From JAJFFW01 sp965263375 (GTDB taxonomy: Bacteria > Pseudomonadota > Alphaproteobacteria > Caulobacterales > Parvularculaceae), in assembly GCA_965263375.1 (NCBI GenBank), contig OZ253669.1:1178001-1242000 (forward strand): 64,000 bases of DNA, in the 5' to 3' direction. The notes beneath the pieces are model-generated. The model did no database searches and was not told the origin of the DNA. It worked only from the letters and a program-made list of their open reading frames with translations. Shown one piece after another: positions 9,057-17,212 of the stretch. The translations under genes and the position numbers were made by a program. Position 1 is the stretch's first letter. Each line of letters opens with the position of its first letter.

Positions 9057-10544
9057 TTAGCCAATTGGCAAGCTCAGCCGAAAGGTTGTTCCGTCGCTGT
9101 TGCTTTTTAGCAGAGTTAAATCACCGCCATGGGCGCGTGTTATTTCGTGTGCGATTGCAATGCCAAGCCCTGAGCCGCCTGGCTTGCGCGAGCCCTTAAA
9201 GGGCTCAAATAAATGTGTGCGGGCCTCATCCGGAAGGCCCGGACCATTGTCTTCTATGTCTATAGAGATTGTTTTGGCGCCATTATTTGCCCGAAGGGTT
9301 ATGGTTCGTTCAACGCCATCTGTTGCAACGTCAGGCGGCGGCGGGGCTAAGGCCTCAACGGCATTGCGGGTTAAATTAAACAAAGCGCGGTAAAGCTGAT
9401 TGCGGTCAGCTGATAGGGAGATGTCTTCGTCAATATGGTTTTCAAATTCAACATGTAATGTGGTTACATCTTCTAGGACTTCTTCGCCAAGATTATTGAG
9501 CGATATCATTTCTTTTTTTAACGCTCCTGGCTCCATCCGCCCATAATTTAGGGTATCGTTACTAAGGGCGACAGCGCGATCGATAGCGGATAAAAGCCGT
9601 GGGCTGAGCTTCCGCATGCGCGGGTCATCGCTTTTTGCTAGGCGATCAGACATTAACTGCGCGGAGGCTAAAATATTGCGCAAATCATGACTGATCTTAG
9701 ATATGCCAGCGCCAAGGGCGGCTAGGCGGCGCTGTTCTTCCAATAGAGTATGAATGCGCGTTTGAAGGTCAAGAAAAGTTTGTTCAGCGACGCCAATTTC
9801 ATCTTGGCGCGGTTTTTTAAAAGCAGATATGGCGGGGCTAACGGGCGTTGCTTGAAAAGAAACCATATCCCTTGTGAGCTGCTTTACAGGTTTTACAATA
9901 ATGCGGCTAAGCGCCCAGTATATCAACGCCGCCGTTAGGGTGCTGATGACAAGGGATAACCCTAATATAGTCAACGCATAGTCCCTAAGGGCTTCCCTTA
10001 GCGCCCTTTGGGAAATCCTTATATTGACCATATCATCCGGTGCGCGCTTTGGGGCGCCGGCTAGGTTTACAATTGCATCGCCACTGGAAAACAGGGTTGA
10101 CCAGGGACTGCTCAACAACTCCCACACAGATTGATTGCGTAAATCGACGAAATATTCCGGGGTGCTGGGCAGGCCGGAAAAGGCCGGGCTCATCACTTGG
10201 TAATAAGCGCCATCGCGGAAGACGCGTACCTCCAAGATATTTGCGGTTTCAAAAATACTCTTTGCTGAGGTTTGATCAATCATCTCCCAATTGGGGGATT
10301 CTGCTGCGATTGCGACAAGATAAGCTTGCTCAACCCGTTCTTTTAAAAAATCTTGTCGATGTTTCGCGATGGAAGGCGCAAGCACAAGCGCTTCAGCGAC
10401 GAGCACAGCAATTACCGTCAGTAAAATGAGTTTTGCTGATAGTGACTGACGCCAGTATTTTGCGGCCATCTCATAGGGCGCACGAAACAGAGCGCTCATG
10501 GAGCGGACTATTCCTGATTGACGTGATTTATTTTGCCAACCCAT
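9057..10544 (-). CDS. Orphan sensor histidine kinase
   Basis: 495 residues with two membrane helices (about 38-58 and 195-215) flanking a periplasmic region of about 140 residues. Then come a HAMP segment (SRIIVKPVKQLT), the phospho-acceptor block KISHDLRNILASAQ, the N box LTRNAVEAL, the G1 box DNGPGLP and the G2 box GSGLGIAI. SHDLRN in place of HELRTP marks a divergent H box. No response regulator gene is adjacent, so the partner is elsewhere. A second start at 10499 (MSALFRAPYE) is possible. The gene is convergent with ggt, 17 bp apart. Confidence 0.88.
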   Translation of the reverse strand: MGWQNKSRQSGIVRSMSALFRAPYEMAAKYWRQSLSAKLILLTVIAVLVAEALVLAPSIAKHRQDFLKERVEQAYLVAIAAESPNWEMIDQTSAKSIFETANILEVRVFRDGAYYQVMSPAFSGLPSTPEYFVDLRNQSVWELLSSPWSTLFSSGDAIVNLAGAPKRAPDDMVNIRISQRALREALRDYALTILGLSLVISTLTAALIYWALSRIIVKPVKQLTRDMVSFQATPVSPAISAFKKPRQDEIGVAEQTFLDLQTRIHTLLEEQRRLAALGAGISKISHDLRNILASAQLMSDRLAKSDDPRMRKLSPRLLSAIDRAVALSNDTLNYGRMEPGALKKEMISLNNLGEEVLEDVTTLHVEFENHIDEDISLSADRNQLYRALFNLTRNAVEALAPPPPDVATDGVERTITLRANNGAKTISIDIEDNGPGLPDEARTHLFEPFKGSRKPGGSGLGIAIAHEITRAHGGDLTLLKSNSDGTTFRLSLPIG

Positions 10545-10599
10545 AGTGGATTATGGTCCCAATCGTCGTTCATCGATAAACTTATGGACGTTTGATCAT

Positions 10600-12015
10600 T
10601 TAATCAAAAGCACCGAGCAAACGAACCAGCATTCGTGTTCGGTTTGAAAATAGGGTCGGTGTGTACCATGCGCCCGCAGCCCGTTTTGTTAACTCGCCAA
10701 GGGTTGGGTAAGGGGCGATATAGGCTGTGAAATCGCTAACTTTTCGCTTATTGGCGAGCGCCACAGCCCATGGGTGAATAAGCTCTCCAGCATTAAGCCC
10801 GACAATTGTTGCGCCGAGTATCTCGCCATTTTTCTTTGTGACTATCGTTATGAAGCCTTCGGTGCGTTTTTCTGCGCGTGCGCGGTCATTATCCGCGTAA
10901 GAAAAGCGTGCGGTTTTGATGGCGTCGCCATGGACGGCGCGTGCAGCCTCTTGCGTCAGGCCCACGCTGGCAAGCTCTGGGTCGGTATAGGTGACATGAG
11001 GGGTAATCGCGTCATTGCGTTTGGATGGCGCCTTGAAAAGCACGTTACGGATGATTGTGCTCGCATGATCACCGGCCATATGAGTAAATTGTGGGCCGCT
11101 CGCTACGTCGCCAATTGCGTAAATGCGCTTTGCGCTCGTGCGCAATCGATTATCCGTTTTAATGCCGCGGCGGTCATACTCTATCCCCGCATTTTCCAGC
11201 TCAAGCCCTTCAACATTCGGAGTGCGACCCGTCGCGATAAGAAGGTGGGTGCCTGTAATTTCTTCGCCGTCTTTCAGGGTGACGGTGACGCCTGCGTTTT
11301 GGCGGCTGACTTTTTCAGCATGGGCGCCTTGTTTGATCGTTATGCCCTCTGTGACTAACGCATCACGCACAACCTGAACGGCTTGTCTATCATCTCTGGA
11401 AAGGAGCTTTCCGCCTTCTATAATTGTCACGGCTGAGCCAAGGCGCCGGTGGGCCTGCGCCATTTCTACGCCGATTGGGCCGCCGCCAATAATAATCAGA
11501 TGGGCTGGCTGTTCACGGTTTTCAAAGATCGTTTCATTGGTTAGGAAAGGTGTTTCGCTCAACCCTTCAATTGGCGGAATAAAAGGGCGCGAGCCTGTGG
11601 CGATAATTATGTGTTTTGCTTTTATCTTATGTGGGCCAGCTTGAATTACATCGGCGCTTGAAAAGACGCCTGCCTCGCGGATAACGGTTACGCCTAAACC
11701 TTCAAAACGCTCCTGGCTGTCATGGGGTTCGATAGATGCAATAACGCTGCGCACATGGTCCATGACGGCGGGAAAATCAATATCGGGCTCTGGAAGGTTT
11801 ACGCCAAACTGAGCTGCCTTTCTGGCGGAAGCGGCATGTTTCGCCGCCGCGAGCAGCGCCTTGGAGGGCACGCACCCATAGTTGAGGCAATCGCCGCCCA
11901 TTTCCCCCTTTTCTAGGAGGATGACCTTGCGCCCTAATTGCGCAGCGCCCGCGGCGACGGAAAGACCGCCGGAGCCAGCGCCGATAATACAAAGATCTGC
12001 CTTCAAAGTGCTCAT
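10600..12015 (-). CDS. MerA-like FAD-dependent pyridine nucleotide-disulphide oxidoreductase
   Basis: 471 residues. It has the FAD site IIGAGSGGLSVA, the redox pair Cys43/Cys48 in GGDCLNYGCVPSK, a second dinucleotide site IIIGGGPIGVEMA, and the FAD-contact motif YAIGDVA. At the C-terminus the lipoamide dehydrogenase motif HxHPTxxE reads APYPTLGE, with Tyr in place of the catalytic His, as in mercuric reductase. The C-terminal Cys pair and NmerA domain of true MerA are absent. It lies 19 bp downstream of the TVP38 gene. This pairing recurs in many bacteria, with an electron transfer partner that is still unclear. Confidence 0.85.
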   Translation of the reverse strand: MSTLKADLCIIGAGSGGLSVAAGAAQLGRKVILLEKGEMGGDCLNYGCVPSKALLAAAKHAASARKAAQFGVNLPEPDIDFPAVMDHVRSVIASIEPHDSQERFEGLGVTVIREAGVFSSADVIQAGPHKIKAKHIIIATGSRPFIPPIEGLSETPFLTNETIFENREQPAHLIIIGGGPIGVEMAQAHRRLGSAVTIIEGGKLLSRDDRQAVQVVRDALVTEGITIKQGAHAEKVSRQNAGVTVTLKDGEEITGTHLLIATGRTPNVEGLELENAGIEYDRRGIKTDNRLRTSAKRIYAIGDVASGPQFTHMAGDHASTIIRNVLFKAPSKRNDAITPHVTYTDPELASVGLTQEAARAVHGDAIKTARFSYADNDRARAEKRTEGFITIVTKKNGEILGATIVGLNAGELIHPWAVALANKRKVSDFTAYIAPYPTLGELTKRAAGAWYTPTLFSNRTRMLVRLLGAFD

Positions 12016-12034
12016 GGGTTCGCCCGATACTTCT

Positions 12035-12805
12035 TTATGTGTTTTTTGTTTTCCCCGAACGCCAACGATAGATCATCGGCGCAATCGCAAGAATGGTGAA
12101 GACCGACAGCAACGCAATTGTCTGAGGAGAGAATAGAACGCCGCTAAGCGTTAAGTCTTCGCCCGCATCAAAGGCGTCCCCAGCGGTTGCGCCAATTCCG
12201 GCATAGACAAACGACCCGGGAATGATGCCAATAAACGTGCCGGCCAGGTAATTGCGGGCCTTAACGCCTGCAACGCCAGCGCCAATGTTCACCGCCCAAA
12301 AAGGGAATAAGGGAACCAACCGCAACAGCAGCATGTAGCTGAGTTCATTCTGTCTAAACCCTTCCTCCATGCGTTTTACAAAGCCGCCCGCGCGTGATGA
12401 CATACTATTGCCGAAAGCCGTTTTTGCCGCCAGAAAGACGATAAAGGCCCCGATCGTCGCAGCGGTGACGATCATGGGAACGCCCGGCCATAGGCCAAAA
12501 AGAAAGCCGCCAAAGATTGTTAAAATCGATGCGCCGGGAAAAGATATCGCAACCGCCGCAGCGTAGGCCGCGATAAAGGCGCTGATCGCGAGAATTGGTT
12601 CGCGCGCCGCCCAATCTAAAAGAGCTGTGCGGTTTTCCCTAAGAACGTCTATTGAGAAATACTTATTCAGGCCAAGGGCGAAAAACGAGACGAGGGCGGT
12701 TAGGATTATCAAGACAGGCAGCCAGCGCGCTAGCGCGTTCTTTTTGGCGGGCGTTTCCTGTGTTGCATTATTCATATTCAGAAGAACTCCGGTATTCTTT
12801 TGCAT
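12035..12805 (-). CDS. TVP38/TMEM64 (DedA-like) membrane protein
   Basis: 256 residues with about six hydrophobic segments. The core carries family signatures FPGASILTIFGGFLFG, LRLVPLFPFWAVN and GIIPGSFVYAGIG. This superfamily includes DedA and VTT-domain proteins, several of which act as lipid scramblases or carriers. The downstream flavoprotein (19 bp away, same strand) is its usual genomic neighbour. The start is uncertain: the ATG at 12805 and the ATG at 12775 (MNNATQETP) both have weak Shine-Dalgarno sequences. Confidence 0.85.
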   Translation of the reverse strand: MQKNTGVLLNMNNATQETPAKKNALARWLPVLIILTALVSFFALGLNKYFSIDVLRENRTALLDWAAREPILAISAFIAAYAAAVAISFPGASILTIFGGFLFGLWPGVPMIVTAATIGAFIVFLAAKTAFGNSMSSRAGGFVKRMEEGFRQNELSYMLLLRLVPLFPFWAVNIGAGVAGVKARNYLAGTFIGIIPGSFVYAGIGATAGDAFDAGEDLTLSGVLFSPQTIALLSVFTILAIAPMIYRWRSGKTKNT

Positions 12806-12982
12806 AACAAGGCCTTATGACGGCTTTCTAAGGCCATGCATCGCCAAATTGCTTGAAGTAAGTATTCTAAGATCCCTACATAACCGATCCTGCCATAATA
12901 TCGCCACACAATGGCGCGGGGAGGATAACATTTTCGCGAGGGCAGAAGCGAAAGCCTATGAGTGATATAACCGAATTTCAGC

Positions 12983-13011
12983 TTGACGGATGGCTTCTAC
13001 CCGGTTATCTC
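12983..13011 (+). promoter_or_regulatory. Candidate sigma-70 promoter for rpmH
   Basis: TTGACG at 12983-12988 and TATCTC at 13006-13011 are separated by 17 bp, about 45 bp upstream of the rpmH start. The -35 is near consensus and the -10 is partial. It is the best match in the 250-bp gap. Confidence 0.45.
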
Positions 13012-13058
13012 CCCCGTTTCTTACCGCTTCGGCGGCGACTTAACGATGAGAGCGAGCG

Positions 13059-13193
13059 ATGAAACGCACATATCAGCCGAGCCGGTTAAAGCGTAAACGC
13101 CGTCACGGTTTCCGTGCGCGTAAGGCGACAAATGGCGGCCAAAAAGTTTTGGCTAACCGCCGTTCAAAGGGGCGGAAAAAACTGTCCGCCTAG
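13059..13193 (+). CDS. rpmH: 50S ribosomal protein L34
   Basis: 44 residues, missed by length-limited ORF calls. It reads MKRTYQPSRLKRKRRHGF and ends GRKKLSA, the full L34 family. About half the residues are Lys or Arg. L34 binds 23S rRNA in the large subunit. It leads the conserved order rpmH-rnpA-yidC-yihA seen across bacteria. No dnaA or other origin gene adjoins it here. Confidence 0.98.
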   Translation: MKRTYQPSRLKRKRRHGFRARKATNGGQKVLANRRSKGRKKLSA

Positions 13194-13226
13194 CCTAAGC
13201 CTTCAATCATTTCAGCATCAAAGCAT

Positions 13227-13262
13227 TAGATAGGGGGGCTTCAACAAGTGCGGCCCCATCTA
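13227..13262 (+). other. Stem-loop between rpmH and rnpA
   Basis: TAGATAGGGG pairs with CCCCATCTA (one bulged A) around a 17-nt loop. There is no T-tract. It could lower read-through from rpmH into rnpA, which is needed in far smaller amounts, or mark a processing site. Function is inferred. Confidence 0.35.
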
Positions 13263-13326
13263 TTATCCGCTCTGTTTGGTTAAAGCACGCCATCAGGCGT
13301 CATGCTGCTGGCCAGTGAGGCCATGA

Positions 13327-13662
13327 ATGAAGGTGTTGAAAAAAAGAACGGACTTCCTTGCTCTTAGGTCGGCGAAAACCCGGCAATCTCGTTGCTTTCT
13401 ACTTGCTGGACGCAGCAGAGATGACGGGCAAGAAGAGATTCGTATCGGTTTTACGGTTACCAAAAAGCTAGGCGGCGCGGTTACGCGCAATCGAATCAAA
13501 CGCCGTTTGAAATCTGCTGCACGATTGGTCATAAACGATCACGGAAAGGCGGGGTTTGATTACGTTTTAATCGCACGTCGTGCGGCTTTAACGCGCAAAT
13601 TCGAGGATCTGCTTGACGAGCTTAAGCAGGCTCTTTTAACCCTGCCCAGTAATTCTAAATAG
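13327..13662 (+). CDS. rnpA: Ribonuclease P protein component
   Basis: 111 residues. The RnpA signature lies in the middle: RIGFTVTKKLGGAVTRNRIKRRLK, the RNR loop and helix that contact the catalytic RNA. It starts MKVLKKRTDFLAL, typical of the family. The protein helps the RNase P ribozyme remove 5' leaders from pre-tRNAs. It is followed after only 56 bp by yidC. The small yidD gene often found between them is absent. Confidence 0.95.
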   Translation: MKVLKKRTDFLALRSAKTRQSRCFLLAGRSRDDGQEEIRIGFTVTKKLGGAVTRNRIKRRLKSAARLVINDHGKAGFDYVLIARRAALTRKFEDLLDELKQALLTLPSNSK

Positions 13663-13718
13663 ACGATAGGCAAAAGCCCAGCCGTTGGGCGCCTTCATAA
13701 CGCTTGAGAGCATTGTCG

Positions 13719-15551
13719 ATGGATCGAAACGTCATTCTTGCGGTTGTCTTGTCCATGGCCGTTTTGTTGGGTTGGGACCTTATGATCGCTGGCCCCCAGC
13801 GTGAGGCTATGGAGGCGCAACGCCAAGCCGCGGCGGAAGCCGCTGGCGAATCGGGCGCTCAAGTCGGCGAGGGCGCAACTTCAGGCCTTGCGGCGCCGGC
13901 CGCTGGTGGAAATGATATGAGCGGCCTTGGCGGAATTGATGCGCCGCCCGCCGCCACGCTTGAAGACGCACTTATTGCAGGACCGGGCCGCGTTACGATC
14001 GAAACCCCTTCTTTGACGGGTTCCATCAATCTTGCTGGCGGGCGTATAGATGATCTTAGCCTTAAGAAGTATCGCGAGACCCTGGATAAAGACAGCCCGA
14101 TCATTCGGCTGTTTAGTCCGCGCAATTCTAAAAACGGTCAATATATCCAGCAGGGCTGGATTGTTGGCGGTGATGCCGCTAGCGCGGCGGTTTGGAATGT
14201 TAAGCAGGGCGACCGTCTAACGCCGGAAACCCCCGTCACCCTAACACGTACCGCAGACGGGCTCGTCTATGAAAAGACTTTTTCGATTGATGAAAACTAT
14301 ATGTTCACCGTCACCCAAACGGTGCGCAACACAGGCAAAGAAGCGGCCAGCCTAACGCCTTATGGCCTTGTTATCCAAAAAGGCATTCCCGATGATCTAG
14401 AGAACTTCATGATTTTGCATGAAGGCCCGATCGGTATGATCGGCAAGTCGCTCTATCAGCGCAAGTACAAAAAGATCGTGAATAAGGGCGGTTTTACTGA
14501 AACCGGTGATCGCGGTTGGGTTGGTATTACGAGTAAGAACTGGCTTGCCGCCGCTGTTCCGCCCCAGGGTGAAACCTTTGAAGGGTACCTAAGCAATATC
14601 GGCACCTCGCTGGAGCCTGTCTTTCGCGCAGGCTACGCCTTGACAGTGCGGAACCTTGCGCCAGGTGAAGAAACTTCCCTGACCTCTTATTTGTTTGGCG
14701 GTGCAAAGGATGTGGATATCCTGCAAAGCTATGAACATTCCCCAGAAAAAGGCGGCCTTGGAATTTATGATTTTGACAAGGCGGTCGATTGGGGCAACTT
14801 TTTCTTCCTGACCCGACCCATTTTTTATACGCTTAACTTTTTTGGCGATCTTATCGGCAATTTTGGCGTCGCGATTTTGATCCTGACATTGATCATTAAG
14901 GCCATCTTATTCCCGCTGGCGAATAAGGGTTATGAATCAATGTCTAAGATGAAAAAGCTTCAGCCGGAGATTGAAAAGCTCCGCAAGCGCCATGGCGATG
15001 ATAAGATGAAGCAACAACAGGAGATGATGGCGCTCTACCAGAAGGAAAAGCTAAACCCAATCGCTGGGTGTTTGCCGATTCTTATTCAGATGCCCATTTT
15101 CTATGCGCTCTATAAGACATTGTTCGTTACCATCGAACTGCGTCACGAGCCTTTTGTGGCATGGATTAAAGACCTTTCTGCGCCGGACCCAACGACAATC
15201 TTCAACCTGTTTGGGCTTATTCCATATGACCCAACAAGCTTACCGATGATTGGCGCATTTTTGGGAATTGGCGTTTTACCGCTTTTGATGGGCGTTGGCA
15301 TGTGGTTCCAGATGAAGTTGAATCCGCCGCCGCCAGACCCAACCCAAGCGCAGATCTTTGCGTTGATGCCGTTTATCTTTACATTCTTGTTTGCATCATT
15401 TGCGTCTGGGCTTGTGCTTTATTGGTTCTGGAACACAGTTCTGTCGATCTGGCAGCAATGGTTCATCATGAAGCGAAATGGCGTTGATGTTGATTGGGGC
15501 GAGCGTTTTTCATTCCTCAGTCGTTTTAAAGGCCTTGTTGGCGGCAAATAA
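13719..15551 (+). CDS. yidC: Membrane protein insertase YidC
   Basis: 610 residues from the ATG at 13719 (MDRNVILAVVLSMAVLLGWD); the frame opens 15 nt earlier at a TTG. An N-terminal membrane anchor is followed by the long periplasmic beta domain of Gram-negative YidC (about residues 60-360). Then comes the 60KD_IMP core with five helices: FGVAILILTLIIKAILFPL, the coiled region SKMKKLQPEIEKLRK, and NPIAGCLPILIQMPIFYALY. YidC inserts and folds inner-membrane proteins with or without SecYEG. The stop codon abuts the ATG of the next gene, so the two are translationally coupled. Confidence 0.97.
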   Translation: MDRNVILAVVLSMAVLLGWDLMIAGPQREAMEAQRQAAAEAAGESGAQVGEGATSGLAAPAAGGNDMSGLGGIDAPPAATLEDALIAGPGRVTIETPSLTGSINLAGGRIDDLSLKKYRETLDKDSPIIRLFSPRNSKNGQYIQQGWIVGGDAASAAVWNVKQGDRLTPETPVTLTRTADGLVYEKTFSIDENYMFTVTQTVRNTGKEAASLTPYGLVIQKGIPDDLENFMILHEGPIGMIGKSLYQRKYKKIVNKGGFTETGDRGWVGITSKNWLAAAVPPQGETFEGYLSNIGTSLEPVFRAGYALTVRNLAPGEETSLTSYLFGGAKDVDILQSYEHSPEKGGLGIYDFDKAVDWGNFFFLTRPIFYTLNFFGDLIGNFGVAILILTLIIKAILFPLANKGYESMSKMKKLQPEIEKLRKRHGDDKMKQQQEMMALYQKEKLNPIAGCLPILIQMPIFYALYKTLFVTIELRHEPFVAWIKDLSAPDPTTIFNLFGLIPYDPTSLPMIGAFLGIGVLPLLMGVGMWFQMKLNPPPPDPTQAQIFALMPFIFTFLFASFASGLVLYWFWNTVLSIWQQWFIMKRNGVDVDWGERFSFLSRFKGLVGGK

Positions 15552-16208
15552 ATGGCCCAAGGCGCTGCCCCTTACGTTCACGATTTTGAAGAAAGCCAGA
15601 TAGAAGTGGGCCGCAAATTGTTTGCGGCCCCTTGCGATTTTATGCTTGGCGTTGTGGCGTTGGATGGCTTACCTGATGAGGCGTGTACGGAAATCGCTTT
15701 TGCCGGACGTTCTAATGTCGGTAAATCGACCTTGCTCAACGCCTTAACAGGCCGCAAAGGCCTAGCGCGCGCGTCCAATACCCCTGGGCGGACGCAGGAG
15801 ATCAATTATTTTGATCTTGGTGCGGGGAAAATGCGCCTTGTTGATTTGCCAGGTTATGGTTATGCGAAAGTCTCGCGTGACAAAGTAGAAAAGTGGACGG
15901 CGCTGACCCGTGATTTCCTGCGTGGAAGATCAGTGCTAAGGCGCGTATGTGTGTTGGTCGATGCGCGTCACGGCGTCAAACAGTCTGACTTTGAAATTAT
16001 GGATATGCTTGATGAGACGGCGGTGAACTATCAGATCGTTTTAACAAAAGGCGATAAGATCAAACCGACGGGGCTTTCGGCTGTCTTAGCTAAAACAGGC
16101 GAACAACTTGCGCGCCGTCCGGCGGCGCATCCGGTCGTGCGGCCAACATCGTCTGAAACCGGCGAGGGCATTGCTGCGCTTCGTGCCGACCTTGCGCAAT
16201 TGGCTTAG
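15552..16208 (+). CDS. yihA: Ribosome biogenesis GTP-binding protein YihA/YsxC (EngB)
   Basis: 218 residues. GTPase motifs occur in order: G1 GRSNVGKSTLL, G2 around NTPGRTQ, G3 DLPGYGYAKV, G4 TKGD and G5 SSETGEG. EngB takes part in late assembly of the 50S subunit. It begins immediately after the yidC stop. A homologue at this position is standard for the rpmH-rnpA-yidC block of alphaproteobacteria. Confidence 0.95.
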   Translation: MAQGAAPYVHDFEESQIEVGRKLFAAPCDFMLGVVALDGLPDEACTEIAFAGRSNVGKSTLLNALTGRKGLARASNTPGRTQEINYFDLGAGKMRLVDLPGYGYAKVSRDKVEKWTALTRDFLRGRSVLRRVCVLVDARHGVKQSDFEIMDMLDETAVNYQIVLTKGDKIKPTGLSAVLAKTGEQLARRPAAHPVVRPTSSETGEGIAALRADLAQLA

Positions 16209-16220
16209 GGAAATTTTGCT

Positions 16221-16235
16221 TTAACTATTTGTTAA
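16221..16235 (+). promoter_or_regulatory. CtrA-type binding site upstream of xerC
   Basis: TTAA-CTATTTG-TTAA matches the full CtrA recognition pattern TTAA-N7-TTAA exactly. It lies 23 bp before the xerC ATG. CtrA is the cell-cycle master regulator of many alphaproteobacteria. A short site of this kind can occur by chance. Confidence 0.4.
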
Positions 16236-16258
16236 AGATCTCGCGGCTGTCTAGGGCA

Positions 16259-17212
16259 ATGGCGTTGTACAAAAGCAAAACCGGAAAAGCGGAAAAGCTG
16301 CCGCAATTGATTGCGGCCTTTGTCGAATATATTTCGGTTGAGCGGCGCGTTAGTCCCTATACGGTTAGAAATTATGAAGCGGCTTTGACGCGCTTTGATG
16401 AGTTTTTGACAAGTCACCTAGGCGTTGGACCGGGTTTGTCCGCACTTGGCGCTTTAGAGCCCAGAGATTTCCGGGCTTTTCTGGCTGACCGGCGCAGAGA
16501 AGGGGCGCAGCCCCAAACTTTAAGTTTGGACCTTTCCGCCATTCGGTCTTTTTACCGTTTTCTCCATCAGCGCCGCGGTGTGAAAAATGATGCGATTAGC
16601 GTCTTGCGCGGGCCGAAGCAAAAAACGCCTTTGCCGCGGCCCGTATCAACGCAAGGAGCCGATGCGCTTATTCAGTCCGCCGCTGAAGGGCAAGGCCTAG
16701 ACGGAGAGGCGCGCGCCTGGGTGCGCGCGCGTGATGCGGCGCTTTTTACACTTCTTTATGGTGCGGGGCTGCGCATCTCAGAGGCGCTTGGCTTAAAATG
16801 GGGTGTTGCGCCCCTTGGTGAAAGCGTGCGTATTCAAGGCAAGGGCGGCAAGGAACGCCTTGCGCCTGTGTTACCAGCAGCGCGTCAGGCGGTGGAGGCG
16901 TATTGTGTGCTTTGCCCCTATGGGACTGAGGCGGATGATCCCTTATTTTTTTCCGTACGCGGCAAGGCGCTTAGCCCGCGAATGGCCCAGCGCACGATGA
17001 AGGCTCATGTTCGTGCATTGGGGTTGCCTGAAAGCGCAACGCCCCATGCATTAAGGCACGCATTTGCGACCCATCTTCTTGCGGGGGGCGGTGATTTGCG
17101 GGCTGTGCAAGAGTTATTGGGCCATGCGACTATCGCTTCTACCCAGCGATATACAAAAGTTGATGTCAGTGCGATGATGGAAACTTACGCCAAAGCTCAC
17201 CCTCGGTCGTGA
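16259..17212 (+). CDS. xerC: Tyrosine recombinase XerC
   Basis: 317 residues from the ATG at 16259; the frame is open from a TTG at 16229. It has an N-terminal SAM-like core-binding domain (VERRVSPYTVRNYEAALTRF) and a catalytic domain with all active residues visible: Arg in GAGLRISEAL, Lys in GKGGKERL, His-x-x-Arg in HALRHAFATHL, His in LLGHATI and Tyr in STQRYTKV. XerC with XerD resolves chromosome dimers at dif during division. Its chromosomal position and its length favour XerC over a phage integrase. XerD itself is not in the window. Its 3' end overlaps the convergent symporter gene by 16 bp. Confidence 0.85.
   Translation: MALYKSKTGKAEKLPQLIAAFVEYISVERRVSPYTVRNYEAALTRFDEFLTSHLGVGPGLSALGALEPRDFRAFLADRRREGAQPQTLSLDLSAIRSFYRFLHQRRGVKNDAISVLRGPKQKTPLPRPVSTQGADALIQSAAEGQGLDGEARAWVRARDAALFTLLYGAGLRISEALGLKWGVAPLGESVRIQGKGGKERLAPVLPAARQAVEAYCVLCPYGTEADDPLFFSVRGKALSPRMAQRTMKAHVRALGLPESATPHALRHAFATHLLAGGGDLRAVQELLGHATIASTQRYTKVDVSAMMETYAKAHPRS

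Noticed and set aside
13000..13330. Chromosome origin beside rpmH
   Set aside because: rpmH and rnpA often neighbour dnaA and oriC, but no dnaA, DnaA-box cluster or AT-rich unwinding region is visible.
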